Shown here: positions 17,467 through 25,440 of the stretch, in pieces
How positions within the stretch are numbered: position 1 is the stretch's first letter
Layout of the letters: each line of letters opens with the position of its first letter
NCBI GenBank assembly: GCA_028716845.1
Contig: JAQUPF010000004.1
Location: 62,001 to 126,000, forward strand
DNA length: 64,000 nt
Direction: 5' to 3'
Source: a bacterium
GTDB lineage: Bacteria > Auribacterota > Tritonobacteria > UBA1439
Notes under the pieces: generated by a model
Database searches by the model: none
The model's input: only the letters and a program-made list of their open reading frames with translations
Told to the model about the DNA's origin: nothing
Program-made: the position numbers and the translations under genes

Positions 17467-17713
17467 CGCGGGAAACCCCGCTCGCCCCCGCCGGATCGGA
17501 CCGGAAACGGCCGATCCGGATCTCCATGCGCCGCGTGCACGCCCGGGATCATGCGGAGCCCTTGTCCATCTCGAAGGAAACGCGGTCCGGGCTGCGGGTG
17601 AGGTGGATGTGCCGGTTGACGCACCGGCAAGACCGCAGGGCGCGCTCCCGGCACGGGCCGAAGGGCGCCCGGTCCCGTCCCCGCCTTTCCCATGCCGCCG
17701 GTCCTCGCTGTGC

Positions 17714-17719
17714 TATAAT
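17714..17719 (+). promoter_or_regulatory. Extended -10 promoter for the GT4 gene at 17759
   Basis: TATAAT at 17714-17719 is preceded by TGC, an extended -10 element. No good -35 hexamer is present 16-18 bases upstream. The predicted start near 17726 gives a leader of about 33 bases before the ATG at 17759. It overlaps the opposing promoter for the SGNH gene. Confidence 0.55.
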
Positions 17720-17746
17720 TGTACCTCGCGCGGGGCGCCGCGTCAA
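17718..17746 (-). promoter_or_regulatory. Sigma70-like promoter for the SGNH gene
   Basis: On the minus strand TTGACG (17746-17741), a 17-base spacer and TACAAT (17723-17718) form a near-consensus promoter. The start would be near 17711, leaving about 245 untranslated bases before the SGNH start at 17466. The -10 shares two bases with the plus-strand TATAAT, so the two promoters should compete for polymerase. Confidence 0.6.
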
Positions 17747-17758
17747 AATCGCCGCCGG

Positions 17759-18994
17759 ATGAGAATCCTCTACGTCTGCCACCAGTACTGGCCGTTCCTC
17801 TGCGGATCCGGGATCTTCTTCCAGGAGATGGGCGAGCGCCTCGTCCGCGAGGGGCACGAGGTCGCCGTCCTGACGACCGACGCCCTCCACTTCGAGCGCT
17901 TCGTGAGCCGGCGGGGGGCGCGGGCCGACCGGACGCGCGAGACGCACAACGGCGTCCGCATCCGCCGCTTCCGCCTCCGCCATCCCCCCCTCCACGAACG
18001 CCTCCGGCGCCGCCTCGCCCGCCTCCCGCACCCCGCGGCCCCGCACCTCTTCGGCACCGGCTTCCTGCCCGGCATGGCGGTCGAGTGCCTCCGGCGACAC
18101 CGCGTCGATCTCGTCCACGGCGGCCTCCTCCCCTACGGCATGCTCCTCCACCTCGCCGCCCGGATCGCCCGCCGCGAGGGGATCCCGCTCGTCTACAGCC
18201 CCTTCATGCACACCGGCGAGCCGGGCGACGACCGCGTCCTCCGGATCCACTCCGACCCGGCCCAGATCCGGCTCCTCGCCGCGGCGGACGCCGTCATCGC
18301 ACAGACGACCATCGAGGCCGGCGCCCTCGCGCGCCTGGGCGTCCCGGCCGGCAGGATCGAGGTCCTCGGCATGGGGGTGAACCCGGACGAGATCGCCGGC
18401 GGCGACGGCGATCGTTTCAGGAAGCGCCACCGCCTCCGGGGGAAGGTCCTCTTCGCCGTGGCGCCGAAGGCGCACGACAAGGGCGCCCCGCACACCGTCG
18501 GGGCGCTCGAGCGCCTCCTCGCCGAGGGCCGCGACGTCTCGCTCGTCCTCGCCGGCCCCACCTTTGAGCAGTTCCGCTCCTTCCTCCGGTCCGTCGCCGC
18601 GCCCGCCCGTGAGCGGATCGTTCTCCTCGAGCGGGTCGAGGGGGAGGAGAAGCGCGACCTCTACGCGGCGGGAGACATCCTCGTCATGCCGTCGCGGAAC
18701 GAGTCGTTCGGCATGGTCTACCTCGAGGCGTGGGCGGCGGGTAAGCCGGTCATCGGCTGCCGGGCCGGCGGCGTCCCCGAGGTCATCGAGGAGGGCGGGG
18801 ACGGCTTCCTCGTCCCGTTCGGCGACGTCGGGGCGATCGCCGACCGCGTCCGGGCGCTCCTCGACGACCCCGCGCGCTCCCGCGCGATGGGGGCGCGGGG
18901 GCGCGAGAAGACCCTCGCCGGATGCACCTGGGACGCCCGCTATGCTACACTGCGGCGCCTCTACGAGAGGCTCGGCCCGCCGTCCGGACGATGA
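17759..18994 (+). CDS. Glycosyltransferase family 4 protein, third paralogue
   Basis: 411 residues from the ATG at 17759. The start parallels the genes at 11502 and 14253, with YWPFLCGSGIFFQEMGERLV, but the GGSE acceptor loop has become CGSG. The donor domain is intact: VLGMGVNPDEIAGGDGDRF, SRNESFGMVYLEAWAAGKPV and GCRAGGVPEVIEEGGDGFLV. Its stop overlaps the start of the radical SAM gene (ATGA), so the two are co-expressed from the promoter at 17714. Loss of the Gly and Glu in the acceptor loop may change acceptor choice. Specific sugar unknown. Confidence 0.86.
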   Translation: MRILYVCHQYWPFLCGSGIFFQEMGERLVREGHEVAVLTTDALHFERFVSRRGARADRTRETHNGVRIRRFRLRHPPLHERLRRRLARLPHPAAPHLFGTGFLPGMAVECLRRHRVDLVHGGLLPYGMLLHLAARIARREGIPLVYSPFMHTGEPGDDRVLRIHSDPAQIRLLAAADAVIAQTTIEAGALARLGVPAGRIEVLGMGVNPDEIAGGDGDRFRKRHRLRGKVLFAVAPKAHDKGAPHTVGALERLLAEGRDVSLVLAGPTFEQFRSFLRSVAAPARERIVLLERVEGEEKRDLYAAGDILVMPSRNESFGMVYLEAWAAGKPVIGCRAGGVPEVIEEGGDGFLVPFGDVGAIADRVRALLDDPARSRAMGARGREKTLAGCTWDARYATLRRLYERLGPPSGR

Positions 18995-20421
18995 AGACGG
19001 TCATCTGCAACCCCCCGTGGCTCACGAAGGACCGGATCGGATTCCGCTCGAACGTCCGGTGGCCCTTCACCGTCCCGCTCTCCGTCTTCAGGGAGAAGGG
19101 CTCCGCCTCCTACCACTTCCCCATCTACCAGGCGTACCTCGCCGCGATGCTGCTGCGGGAGGGGCTCGAGACGGCGGTCGTGGACGCCGTCCTCGACCTC
19201 CTCGACGTCCCCGCCTTCGTCGACCGGCTCGAACGCGAGCGGCCCGGCCTCTGCGTCATCGAGACGAGCACCCCCTCCTTCGACGCCGACCTCGCCGCCA
19301 TGCGCGCCGTCAAGGAGCGGCTCGGCGTCCCGATCGTCGCCATCGGGCCGCACGCCTCCATCTTTCACCGGGAGGTGCTCGCGGCGCACCCGTTCATCGA
19401 CTTCGTCGCCCGCGGCGAGTACGAGGCGACGGTCCTCGATCTCGCCGCCCGGCTCGGCGCGGGCGGGAGCGCGGAGGGGGTCGCGGGCGTGACCCGGCGC
19501 GACGGCGGCGGCGTCACGGTCAACCCCGACCGCCCGTTCATCGAGGACCTCGACGCACTCCCCTACCCGGCGCGGGACCTCTACCGCTGGGAGCGCTACC
19601 ACGAGCCGAACTACCTCGCCCTCCCCTGGATCACCATGATCTCGAGCCGCGGCTGCCCGTTCCGGTGCACCTTCTGCCTCTGGCCGCAGGTCATGTACGG
19701 GAGCAGGTTCAGGACCCGCAGCCCCGGGAACGTCGTGGACGAGATCGAGCACTGCGTGCGGCGCTACCGGCCGGGGGAGATCTTCTTCGACGACGACACC
19801 TTCACGATCGGCAGGCGGCGCGTCCTCGGAATATGCGACGAGATCGTCCGGAGGGGGATCTCGGTCATATGGAGCTGCATGGGGCGCGTGGACACCGTGG
19901 ACGAGGAGATGCTCGCCGCGATGCACGGGGCCGGATGCCGGAAGATCAAGTTCGGCGTCGAGACCGGCTCGCCGGAGATCATGGCGGCCATCAGGAAGGG
20001 GATCGACCTCGGGAAGGTACTGCCGGCGTTCGAGGCCGCGAAGCGGTGCGGCCTCCAGGTGCACGGCACCTTCATGGTCGGCCTCCCCGGCGAGACCGCC
20101 GAGACGGTGCGCCGGACGGTCGCCCTCGCGAAATCCCTCCCGAACGACTCGCTCCAGTTCAGCATCGCGACCCCCTTCCCGGGGACCGAGTTCTTCGATG
20201 ACTGCAAACGGCGCGGCCTCCTCGTCACCGAGGACTGGCGGGACTACGACGGGACGTTCGGCGCCGTCGTCAGCTACCCCCGCCTGGGCAAGCGGGAGAT
20301 CGAGTCGCTCTACGAGCGGGCGAAGCGGGCGTGCTACCCGCGGCGGGGCCGCCTCCGGCGGGCGGCGGCGGCCGCCGGGCGGCGGCTGGGGCGTGCGCTG
20401 CGGCGGGCGCTCCGGAAATAA
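18991..20421 (+). CDS. B12-binding-domain radical SAM protein
   Basis: 476 residues. The first 200 form a cobalamin-binding-like domain: VICNPPW at the start, YLAAMLLREGLETAVVDAVL, GVPIVAIGPHASIF and FVARGEYE, the usual layout although the DXHXXG cobalamin-histidine motif is not seen. DALPYPARDLYRW, the typical linker, precedes the radical SAM core, where RGCPFRCTFC gives the [4Fe-4S] ligands Cys222, Cys226 and Cys229. FFDDDTFTIGRRRV and GVETGSPEIMAAIRKGID are the expected downstream motifs. A basic tail follows residue 450. Members commonly methylate unactivated carbons or rearrange cofactors and lipids; the target here is unknown. Coupled to the GT4 upstream. Confidence 0.85.
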   Translation: MKTVICNPPWLTKDRIGFRSNVRWPFTVPLSVFREKGSASYHFPIYQAYLAAMLLREGLETAVVDAVLDLLDVPAFVDRLERERPGLCVIETSTPSFDADLAAMRAVKERLGVPIVAIGPHASIFHREVLAAHPFIDFVARGEYEATVLDLAARLGAGGSAEGVAGVTRRDGGGVTVNPDRPFIEDLDALPYPARDLYRWERYHEPNYLALPWITMISSRGCPFRCTFCLWPQVMYGSRFRTRSPGNVVDEIEHCVRRYRPGEIFFDDDTFTIGRRRVLGICDEIVRRGISVIWSCMGRVDTVDEEMLAAMHGAGCRKIKFGVETGSPEIMAAIRKGIDLGKVLPAFEAAKRCGLQVHGTFMVGLPGETAETVRRTVALAKSLPNDSLQFSIATPFPGTEFFDDCKRRGLLVTEDWRDYDGTFGAVVSYPRLGKREIESLYERAKRACYPRRGRLRRAAAAAGRRLGRALRRALRK

Positions 20422-20432
20422 CGGGGTCGGCC

Positions 20433-21596
20433 TCAGCGGAGGCCGGCGGCGACGAGCAGCCGCTTGAGCGGGGCCTTGAGCGGCGCGAGGAGCGGGGTGC
20501 GCCTGAACGCCCGGCGGACCGGCACGGACGCGATCGCGAGCGCCTCGCGCACCTCGCGCCGATGCGTCTCCTCCCGCCAGCCGCGCGCCGAGCAGATCCT
20601 GCACGTCGGGGGCGGGTTCGGGCCGAGGATGGCGCGCCGCAGGTCCCGGAACGCCTTCCCGCGCCAGATCTCCTCGAAGCCCGCCTCGTGGAGGTTCCCC
20701 ATTGATTCGAAGAGCGTGCAACAGGGGATGACGTCCCCGGTCGTGGTGACGATCGGCATCGTCCACGGCAGGAAACAGTCCTTCAGCACGGCCGCCGGCC
20801 GCGCCCCCGACGCCGCCTTGTGCGTCTCCGCCGGGGACGGCTCCTCGAACTGATCCGGCGGGAGGAGCGAGATGCCGACGCCGGACTCCCGGGCCGCGGC
20901 CGCCGCCTCGCCGTACCATTTCCTCCCCAGTTCCCGGTGCCCCCACGCGAGCGACTGCCCCCGCACCTCCTTGAAATCGGCCATCTCCTGGACGACGACG
21001 CGCGAGGCGCCGCTCGCCGCGGCGAGCCGGACGACGCCGGGGATCTCCTCTGCGGTCTCCAGCATGCCGAGGGCGAGGAACTCGATCGCCGGCGCCGCCC
21101 TCCCCTGCCGCGCCTTCTCCTCGTTGACGCGGCGCACCCCGGCGAGGAGTTCCTCCAGCTCCCCCCCCTTCCGGATCCGCCGGTACGTCTCGGGACGCGC
21201 GGCGTCGACCGAGATGGAGAGGAAGTCGAGGCCGAGCCGGACGACCGCCGCCGCGATCTCCGGCGTGATGAGCGTCCCGTTGCTGATCGTCCGCACCGCG
21301 ATCCGGTGCGCCTTGAGGCGGCCGAGGATGTCGAGGTAGAGGCCGGGCCTGATGAGCGCCTCCCCCCAGACGCCGCTCAGGTCCACGTAGTCGAGCGACG
21401 GGAAGACCGGCTCGAGTCGGTCGACGACCGCCGGGTCGATGAGGCGGTCCGGGGGCGTCCCCGTGTAGCCGAGCGTCTTGGCGCACATGACGCAGCGCAG
21501 GTTGCAGAGCGACGAGATCTCGATCTGGAGCATCGTCGGGAGCGGGATGAGGCGGGAGCAGAGGTATCGCTTCGCGAGGGCGTTGAGGTATCGCAT
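20433..21596 (-). CDS. Radical SAM protein with SPASM-type C-terminal cluster domain
   Basis: 387 residues. Cys31, Cys35 and Cys38 (SSLCNLRCVMC) bind the SAM cluster; VDLSGVWGEALIRPGLYLDI is the GGE-like motif, and ISNGTLITPEI and FLSISVDAARPETYRRIRKG follow the standard barrel. Further Cys residues (KDCFLPW, VIPCCTLFESMGN, TCRICSARG) match a SPASM/twitch auxiliary-cluster region. Such enzymes modify peptides or sugar moieties, or act in heme and antibiotic pathways; here it sits among glycosyltransferases, back to back with the other radical SAM gene (11 bases apart, convergent). A minus-strand promoter is visible at 21620-21648. Confidence 0.83.
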   Translation of the reverse strand: MRYLNALAKRYLCSRLIPLPTMLQIEISSLCNLRCVMCAKTLGYTGTPPDRLIDPAVVDRLEPVFPSLDYVDLSGVWGEALIRPGLYLDILGRLKAHRIAVRTISNGTLITPEIAAAVVRLGLDFLSISVDAARPETYRRIRKGGELEELLAGVRRVNEEKARQGRAAPAIEFLALGMLETAEEIPGVVRLAAASGASRVVVQEMADFKEVRGQSLAWGHRELGRKWYGEAAAAARESGVGISLLPPDQFEEPSPAETHKAASGARPAAVLKDCFLPWTMPIVTTTGDVIPCCTLFESMGNLHEAGFEEIWRGKAFRDLRRAILGPNPPPTCRICSARGWREETHRREVREALAIASVPVRRAFRRTPLLAPLKAPLKRLLVAAGLR

Positions 21597-21619
21597 GGCC
21601 GGTGTCCGGGTCCGCGCCC

Positions 21620-21648
21620 ACTATAGCCGAACCGCCGTCCGCCTGTAA
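21620..21648 (-). promoter_or_regulatory. Candidate promoter for the SPASM radical SAM gene
   Basis: On the minus strand TTACAG (21648-21643), 17 bases, then TATAGT (21625-21620). The predicted start is near 21613, about 17 bases before the ATG at 21596. The -35 is only a partial match. Confidence 0.45.
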
Positions 21649-21659
21649 AGCGGCGCTGC

Positions 21660-21965
21660 GGACACAAGGGACAAATCGACCACGGATTGTCACGGATCAT
21701 TGACGGATATGGACGGATCGAACTACAGTTCAAAGTCGAAAGCAGCAATATCCTCTGCGTTCTCTGTGCCCTCTGTGGCGAAAGATGATCCGCGTGCATC
21801 CGCGTTCATCCGCGGCGACAACGTTGTCGTGCTGCGGCTCTCCGCGGCAGCCATCAGCCATACAGCTTACGGCTGGCTCAGGGACGCACACGGATCCGTG
21901 CGGATCCGTACTCATCCGTGCTGACCCGCGGCTGGGACTCCATTGTCGTTATCCGCGGCGGCGAC
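21660..21965. repeat. Interspersed repeat copy R1 (inverted orientation)
   Basis: An AT-richer island between the radical SAM gene and the next GT2. It holds short units of the type ACGGAT/CCGCGG in both directions and one arm of the shared element at 21753-21779 (ends CTCTGTGGC), preceded by AACTACAGTTCAAAGTCGAA. The opposite arm is missing. The order and sequence match the copies at 24.3, 27.2, 29.7, 39.6 and 44.3 kb read on the other strand. The last part (ATCCGTGCGGATCCGTACTC) repeats the degenerate GGATCCGT unit. No gene is apparent. Confidence 0.85.
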
Positions 21966-21971
21966 GGACTG

Positions 21972-22000
21972 TTGAACGCCGCCCCCGGTGGCACTACAAT
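21972..22000 (+). promoter_or_regulatory. Sigma70-like promoter for the GT2 at 22017
   Basis: TTGAAC (21972-21977), a 17-base spacer, TACAAT (21995-22000). The predicted start near 22007 falls after the in-frame ATG at 21999, which favours the GTG at 22017 as the true start. Confidence 0.65.
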
Positions 22001-22016
22001 GCCCACGGGAGGGACC

Positions 22017-23426
22017 GTGCGACCCGGACAGCCGCTCGTCCACGTCATCGTCCTCAACTGGAACGGGAGGGAGCACCTCCCGGGCTGCCTCGGCTCGCTC
22101 GGCGCGCTGTCGTACCGGAACGCGAAGGTCGTCGTCGTGGACAACGGCTCGACGGACGGGAGCGCCCGGTACGTCGCCGCCCGCTTCCCCGCCTTCGCCC
22201 TCGTCCGCCTCGAGCGGAACATCGGCTTCGCCGCGGGGAACAACGTCGGCATCCGGCATGCCCTCGCCGCCGGGGCGGACTACGTCGCCCTCCTCAACAA
22301 CGACACGGAGGTGGAGCCGGGCTGGATCGGCGCGCTCGTGGAGGCGGCCGAATCGGACCCGCGCGCCGGGGCGTGCGCGACGAAGATGCTCCACTTCGCG
22401 CGCCGCGACATCATCCAGGGCGTCGGCGTCTGCCTCAACCGGGCCGCCGTCGCCTGGGACCACCTGAACGGCCGGTACGACGCCGCGGCCCCCGCGCCGG
22501 AGCCGGAGGTCATCGCCCCGTGCGGCGGCTCCTTCTTCGCGCGCGCCGCCGCGCTCCGCGAGACCGGTCTCTTCGATCCCGCCTACCTGTTCTACCTGGA
22601 GGACGTCGAGCTCGGCATGCGGATATGGGACGCGGGCTGGCGGATCGTCACCGTGCCGGCGGCGCGCGTCTACCACAAGTTCGCCGCGAGCATGGGGGAA
22701 AACTCGCCCCGCAAGAACTACCTCGTCCTCCGGAACCGGTTCCGGCTCATGGCGAAGCGGTTCCCCCTCCCCGCCGTCCCCGCCTCCTTCGCCGGGGCCC
22801 TCATGGGCGAGTGGGCCGCGGCGAAGGCGAACTACTGGCGGGGCGACCGCCGCCTCGTCGCCGTGCAGGCGCGGGCGATCCTGGCGGGCCTCGCGCGGGC
22901 GGGGGGCCTCCTCGCCGCGCGCCCCTTCGCCTCCCCCCGCCCGTCGGCGAGGTCGTGGCGGTTCGTCAAGCAGGGCGCCCGCCCCCCGCGCGTGCGGCTG
23001 CCGATGCCGGGATCGCCGGGCTGGGAGGAGGCGCGGGGGACTGCGATCGCCCTCGGGGGCGATCAGCCGCCGCTGGGGCCTGGCTGGTACCGCATGTACG
23101 GCGAGGGCGACCGCGAGTACCGCTGGTTCGCGCGGGAGGCCGCCTTCGCCCTCGCCGCGCCGCCGGGAGGAGGGAGCCGGCTCGTCATCGAGGCCGGGAA
23201 CGATTTCGCCCGGCCGGGCGAGATCACCGTCCGCGTTCGCGCGGGCGGCCGCGAGATCGGGCGGTTCTCCCCCGCCGCCGGCTGGCGGGAACATCCCCTC
23301 CCCCTTCCGGCGGCCGGTCCCGGCCCCGTCGTCGTCACACTCCGGGCGGACGGCCTCGTGGAGGCCGAGCGCACGGGCCTCCCCACCGATCTGAGCGCGC
23401 GGGTGAAGTCGGTGCGGATCGAATGA
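22017..23426 (+). CDS. Glycosyltransferase family 2 protein with C-terminal accessory domain
   Basis: 469 residues from the GTG at 22017, chosen because the promoter start lies near 22007 and GGGAGGGA precedes the codon; ATG 21999 and codons further upstream would lie outside the transcript. The GT-A domain has HVIVLNWNGREHLPGCLGSL, VVDNGSTDGS, VALLNNDTEVEPGW and YLFYLEDVELGMRIWDAGWR: all metal and base motifs intact. The linker AILAGLARAGGLLAARPF leads to a C-terminal domain (about residue 345 on) related to those of 10054 and 12758. It stands alone behind repeat R1, unlike the paired copies. GGGGAG/CTCCCC at 23427-23441 is a small hairpin just after the stop. Sugar unknown. Confidence 0.86.
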   Translation: MRPGQPLVHVIVLNWNGREHLPGCLGSLGALSYRNAKVVVVDNGSTDGSARYVAARFPAFALVRLERNIGFAAGNNVGIRHALAAGADYVALLNNDTEVEPGWIGALVEAAESDPRAGACATKMLHFARRDIIQGVGVCLNRAAVAWDHLNGRYDAAAPAPEPEVIAPCGGSFFARAAALRETGLFDPAYLFYLEDVELGMRIWDAGWRIVTVPAARVYHKFAASMGENSPRKNYLVLRNRFRLMAKRFPLPAVPASFAGALMGEWAAAKANYWRGDRRLVAVQARAILAGLARAGGLLAARPFASPRPSARSWRFVKQGARPPRVRLPMPGSPGWEEARGTAIALGGDQPPLGPGWYRMYGEGDREYRWFAREAAFALAAPPGGGSRLVIEAGNDFARPGEITVRVRAGGREIGRFSPAAGWREHPLPLPAAGPGPVVVTLRADGLVEAERTGLPTDLSARVKSVRIE

Positions 23427-23476
23427 GGGGAGGCGCTCCCCCGACACCGCTGCAGATTCATTTTCGGAATTCGGTG

Positions 23477-23506
23477 TTGACTTCCACGGGGGGGGTGGTG
23501 TACGTT
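23477..23506 (+). promoter_or_regulatory. Candidate promoter with a G8 tract in its spacer
   Basis: TTGACT (23477-23482), 18 bases, TACGTT (23501-23506); the spacer contains eight consecutive G residues (23488-23495). It would drive the small membrane protein starting near 23573, with a leader of about 60 bases. Confidence 0.4.
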
Positions 23507-23572
23507 TCTCCAGGCCGGAGGTGCATGCATTCTCTTTCCGTTACAGCGGCGGGTGGTGAAAGGAGGTGGGTG

Positions 23573-24037
23573 TTGAAGAGATTCGTGGCTGCGGTGCTCG
23601 TGGTGTCGTTCGGATGGGTCGGGAGCGCGCTGCCGGTCCTCGCGGGCGGCGACACCCTGTGGGCCGAGCGGATGGCGTCGGAGCCGGCGGCGACCGCGCC
23701 GGCGGACGCGCCGATGGTCCACGTCGGGGAGAAGAATCCGACCAAGGCGGGCCTCATGTCGCTGATCGTGCCGTGCACCGGGCAGTGGTACAACGGCCAG
23801 CTCAAGCACTGGAAGACGGCCACCATGGCGGCGATCGAGGCCGGCTCGATTTTCGTCCTCGTCTACTTCCTCGCGCGCGGTCCGCGCGGCGTCGCCTTCG
23901 CCGGCATGGGCGGCATGATCGCGAACCACGCCTGGAGCGGCTGGGACGCCTGGAACACGGCGAATAAGATGAACCAGGGGCTCGCCCTCGAGTTCGACAG
24001 GAACAGGACGATGGTGAGCTACAACATCCCGTTCTAG
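23573..24037 (+). CDS. Secreted/membrane protein of DUF5683/TM2-like type
   Basis: 154 residues from a TTG at 23573, six bases after a strong AAAGGAGG ribosome site; the adjacent GTG at 23570 would leave only three. A signal peptide is clear (KRFVAAVLVVSFGWVGSALP, cut near VLAGG). After a short linker NPTKAGLMSLIVPCTGQWYN resembles the NPxKA..LS...PG.GQ.YN signature of DUF5683/TM2 proteins, then a hydrophobic pair (IEAGSIFVLVYFLARG and VAFAGMGGMIANHAW) and SGWDAWNTANKMN, also typical. The family has no firm function; members lie in the inner membrane of many Gram-negatives. It appears monocistronic, with a hairpin terminator after it. Confidence 0.72.
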   Translation: MKRFVAAVLVVSFGWVGSALPVLAGGDTLWAERMASEPAATAPADAPMVHVGEKNPTKAGLMSLIVPCTGQWYNGQLKHWKTATMAAIEAGSIFVLVYFLARGPRGVAFAGMGGMIANHAWSGWDAWNTANKMNQGLALEFDRNRTMVSYNIPF

Positions 24038-24065
24038 TCGTCCGAGCGACACACCCACCTTTTCA

Positions 24066-24100
24066 ACGGCCCCCCCGGGACGCGCGTCCCGGGGGGCCGT
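24066..24100 (+). terminator. Strong hairpin after the DUF5683-like gene
   Basis: An approximately 15-bp GC-rich stem (ACGGCCCCC... paired with ...GGGGGCCGT, one unpaired C) around a GCGC loop, 28 bases after the stop. It is followed by TTCCGT rather than a long U tract, so termination is likely but not certain. Confidence 0.6.
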
Positions 24101-24129
24101 TCCGTCCCCTCCCTGATGCAATTGATGAA

Positions 24130-24610
24130 CCAACAGCCGCGGCGGAAACAATGAACTCCTCACCGCGGATCTCCACGGATTGCTTACGGATATGCACGGA
24201 TACGGCTGCAGAAGAAAGAAATGGAGTGTGTGCCGCAGATTGACGCAGCCGCACAACGTTCCTGCCGCGGATGAACGCGGATGAACGCGGATCATCTTTC
24301 GCCACAGAGGGCACAGAGAACGCAGAGGATATTGCCGCTTTCGACTTTGAACGTTCAACTTTGAACTGTAGTTGTTCTCTGTGATCTCCGTGGCAAAAGG
24401 CATACTCTGCTGCGGCTCGTGCGATGAACGGAGTACGAAGGACGAACGACGAACTGCATTTCCAAGATCCGCGTTCATCCGCGGCAGGTACAGCGTGAAT
24501 CTGCGCCAATCCGAGAAGATCCGCAGCAAAGAAACCTGTTTCGCCGCGGCATCCGTGATGATCCGCCATGATCAGCGCACATCCGTGGTGGCTTGGTTCT
24601 TTGATTCCGC
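24130..24610. repeat. Interspersed repeat copy R2 (long form, both arms)
   Basis: About 480 bases without a gene. From 24138 to 24283 it is nearly identical to 29555-29700 (about two differences). Next comes the shared unit: left arm 24301-24327 (starts GCCACAGAGG), a 47-base core (CTTTCGACTTTGAACGTTCA in the middle), and right arm 24375-24394 (ends CTCCGTGGC). The arms are imperfect inverted repeats, 17 of the outer 20 positions matching. Then follow AAAAGGCATACTCTGCTGCG and a GTACGAAGGACGAACGACGA stretch, also found in R4, and finally degenerate CCGCGGAT units ending in GGTGGCTTGGTTCTT. It lies between the terminator at 24100 and the mla operon. Confidence 0.88.
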
Positions 24611-24678
24611 GGCGAATCGCCGTTTGCGCCCCGCCGTTCCGATATGGTATGAAGGGGGCGCGGCGGGAGGGGGAACGG

Positions 24679-25434
24679 ATGTCCTCGATGCGGTGCATCG
24701 CGACCATCGGCGACGCGGCGCGCTTCACGCTCGGGAGCGCCTCCAGGGCGCTCCGCCCGCCGTTCTACGTTCACGAGACGCTCCGCCAGATGGCCCGCGT
24801 CGGCGAGCGGTGCCTCCTCCCCGTCATCTGCGTCGTCGCGCCGTTCGGCATGGTCGTCGCCCTCCAGGGCCTCCAGATCGTCCGCATCTTCGGCGTCGAG
24901 CGGATGCTCGGCAGCATCCTCGTCGTCTCGCTCCTCCGCGAGCTGTCGCCCGGCCTCTGCGGGATCATGATGGCCGCCCAGGCCGGCAGCACCGCGGCGG
25001 CCGAGATCGGCACCATGCGCGTGAAGGAGGAGACGGACGCCCTCGAGGTGATGGCCGTCGACCCGATCCGGTACCTCGCCGTCCCGCGCCTCATCGCCCT
25101 CACCCTCATGTGCCCGATCGTGAACGCGATCGCCTGCATGAGCGGCATCCTGAGCGGCTCCGTCGCCGCGGTCGCCCTCAAGGGGGTCGACCGGGGCGCC
25201 TTCGTCGCGAACCTCTTCTCCTTCGCGGACGCGATGGACGTCTGGGGCGGCATCGTCAAGACGCTCGTCTTCGGCTTCATCATCGGGGCCGTGAGCTGCT
25301 GGTGCGGCTTCACCGCGAGGGGAGGGGCCGAGGGGGTGGGGAGGGCGGCGAACAACGCCGTCGTCCGGTCCATCATCACCTTCCTCGGCGTGAACTACTT
25401 CCTCACCTCGGCCCTCTTCCGGATCCGGGGGTAG
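24679..25434 (+). CDS. mlaE: MlaE-type ABC transporter permease (paralogue 1)
   Basis: 251 residues from the ATG at 24679, behind a GGGAGGGGG ribosome site. Domain: MlaE/DUF140 permease throughout. VVALQGLQIVRIFGVERMLG is the first family motif; LLRELSPGLCGIMMAAQAGS and EIGTMRVKEETDALEVMAVD are the core cytoplasmic-loop signature that contacts MlaF. About five membrane segments are visible and the usual C-terminal GxxxGxGxAAN-like motif is present (GAEGVGRAANNAVV). The permease would move phospholipid or a related lipid between membranes in Gram-negatives. A second, diverged MlaE gene follows six bases later, so the transporter may use two different permease subunits. Confidence 0.87.
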   Translation: MSSMRCIATIGDAARFTLGSASRALRPPFYVHETLRQMARVGERCLLPVICVVAPFGMVVALQGLQIVRIFGVERMLGSILVVSLLRELSPGLCGIMMAAQAGSTAAAEIGTMRVKEETDALEVMAVDPIRYLAVPRLIALTLMCPIVNAIACMSGILSGSVAAVALKGVDRGAFVANLFSFADAMDVWGGIVKTLVFGFIIGAVSCWCGFTARGGAEGVGRAANNAVVRSIITFLGVNYFLTSALFRIRG

Positions 25435-25440
25435 TGCGGG

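Noticed and set aside
17549-17760. Small minus-strand frame ending VNRHIHLTRSPDRVSFE
   Set aside because: Upstream residues are shadow-like and no start codon or ribosome site fits; the region was left as the long leader of the SGNH gene.
21660-21965. Possible CRISPR array
   Set aside because: The CCGCGGAT-like units are of variable length and orientation, with no regular spacer lengths and no cas genes nearby.
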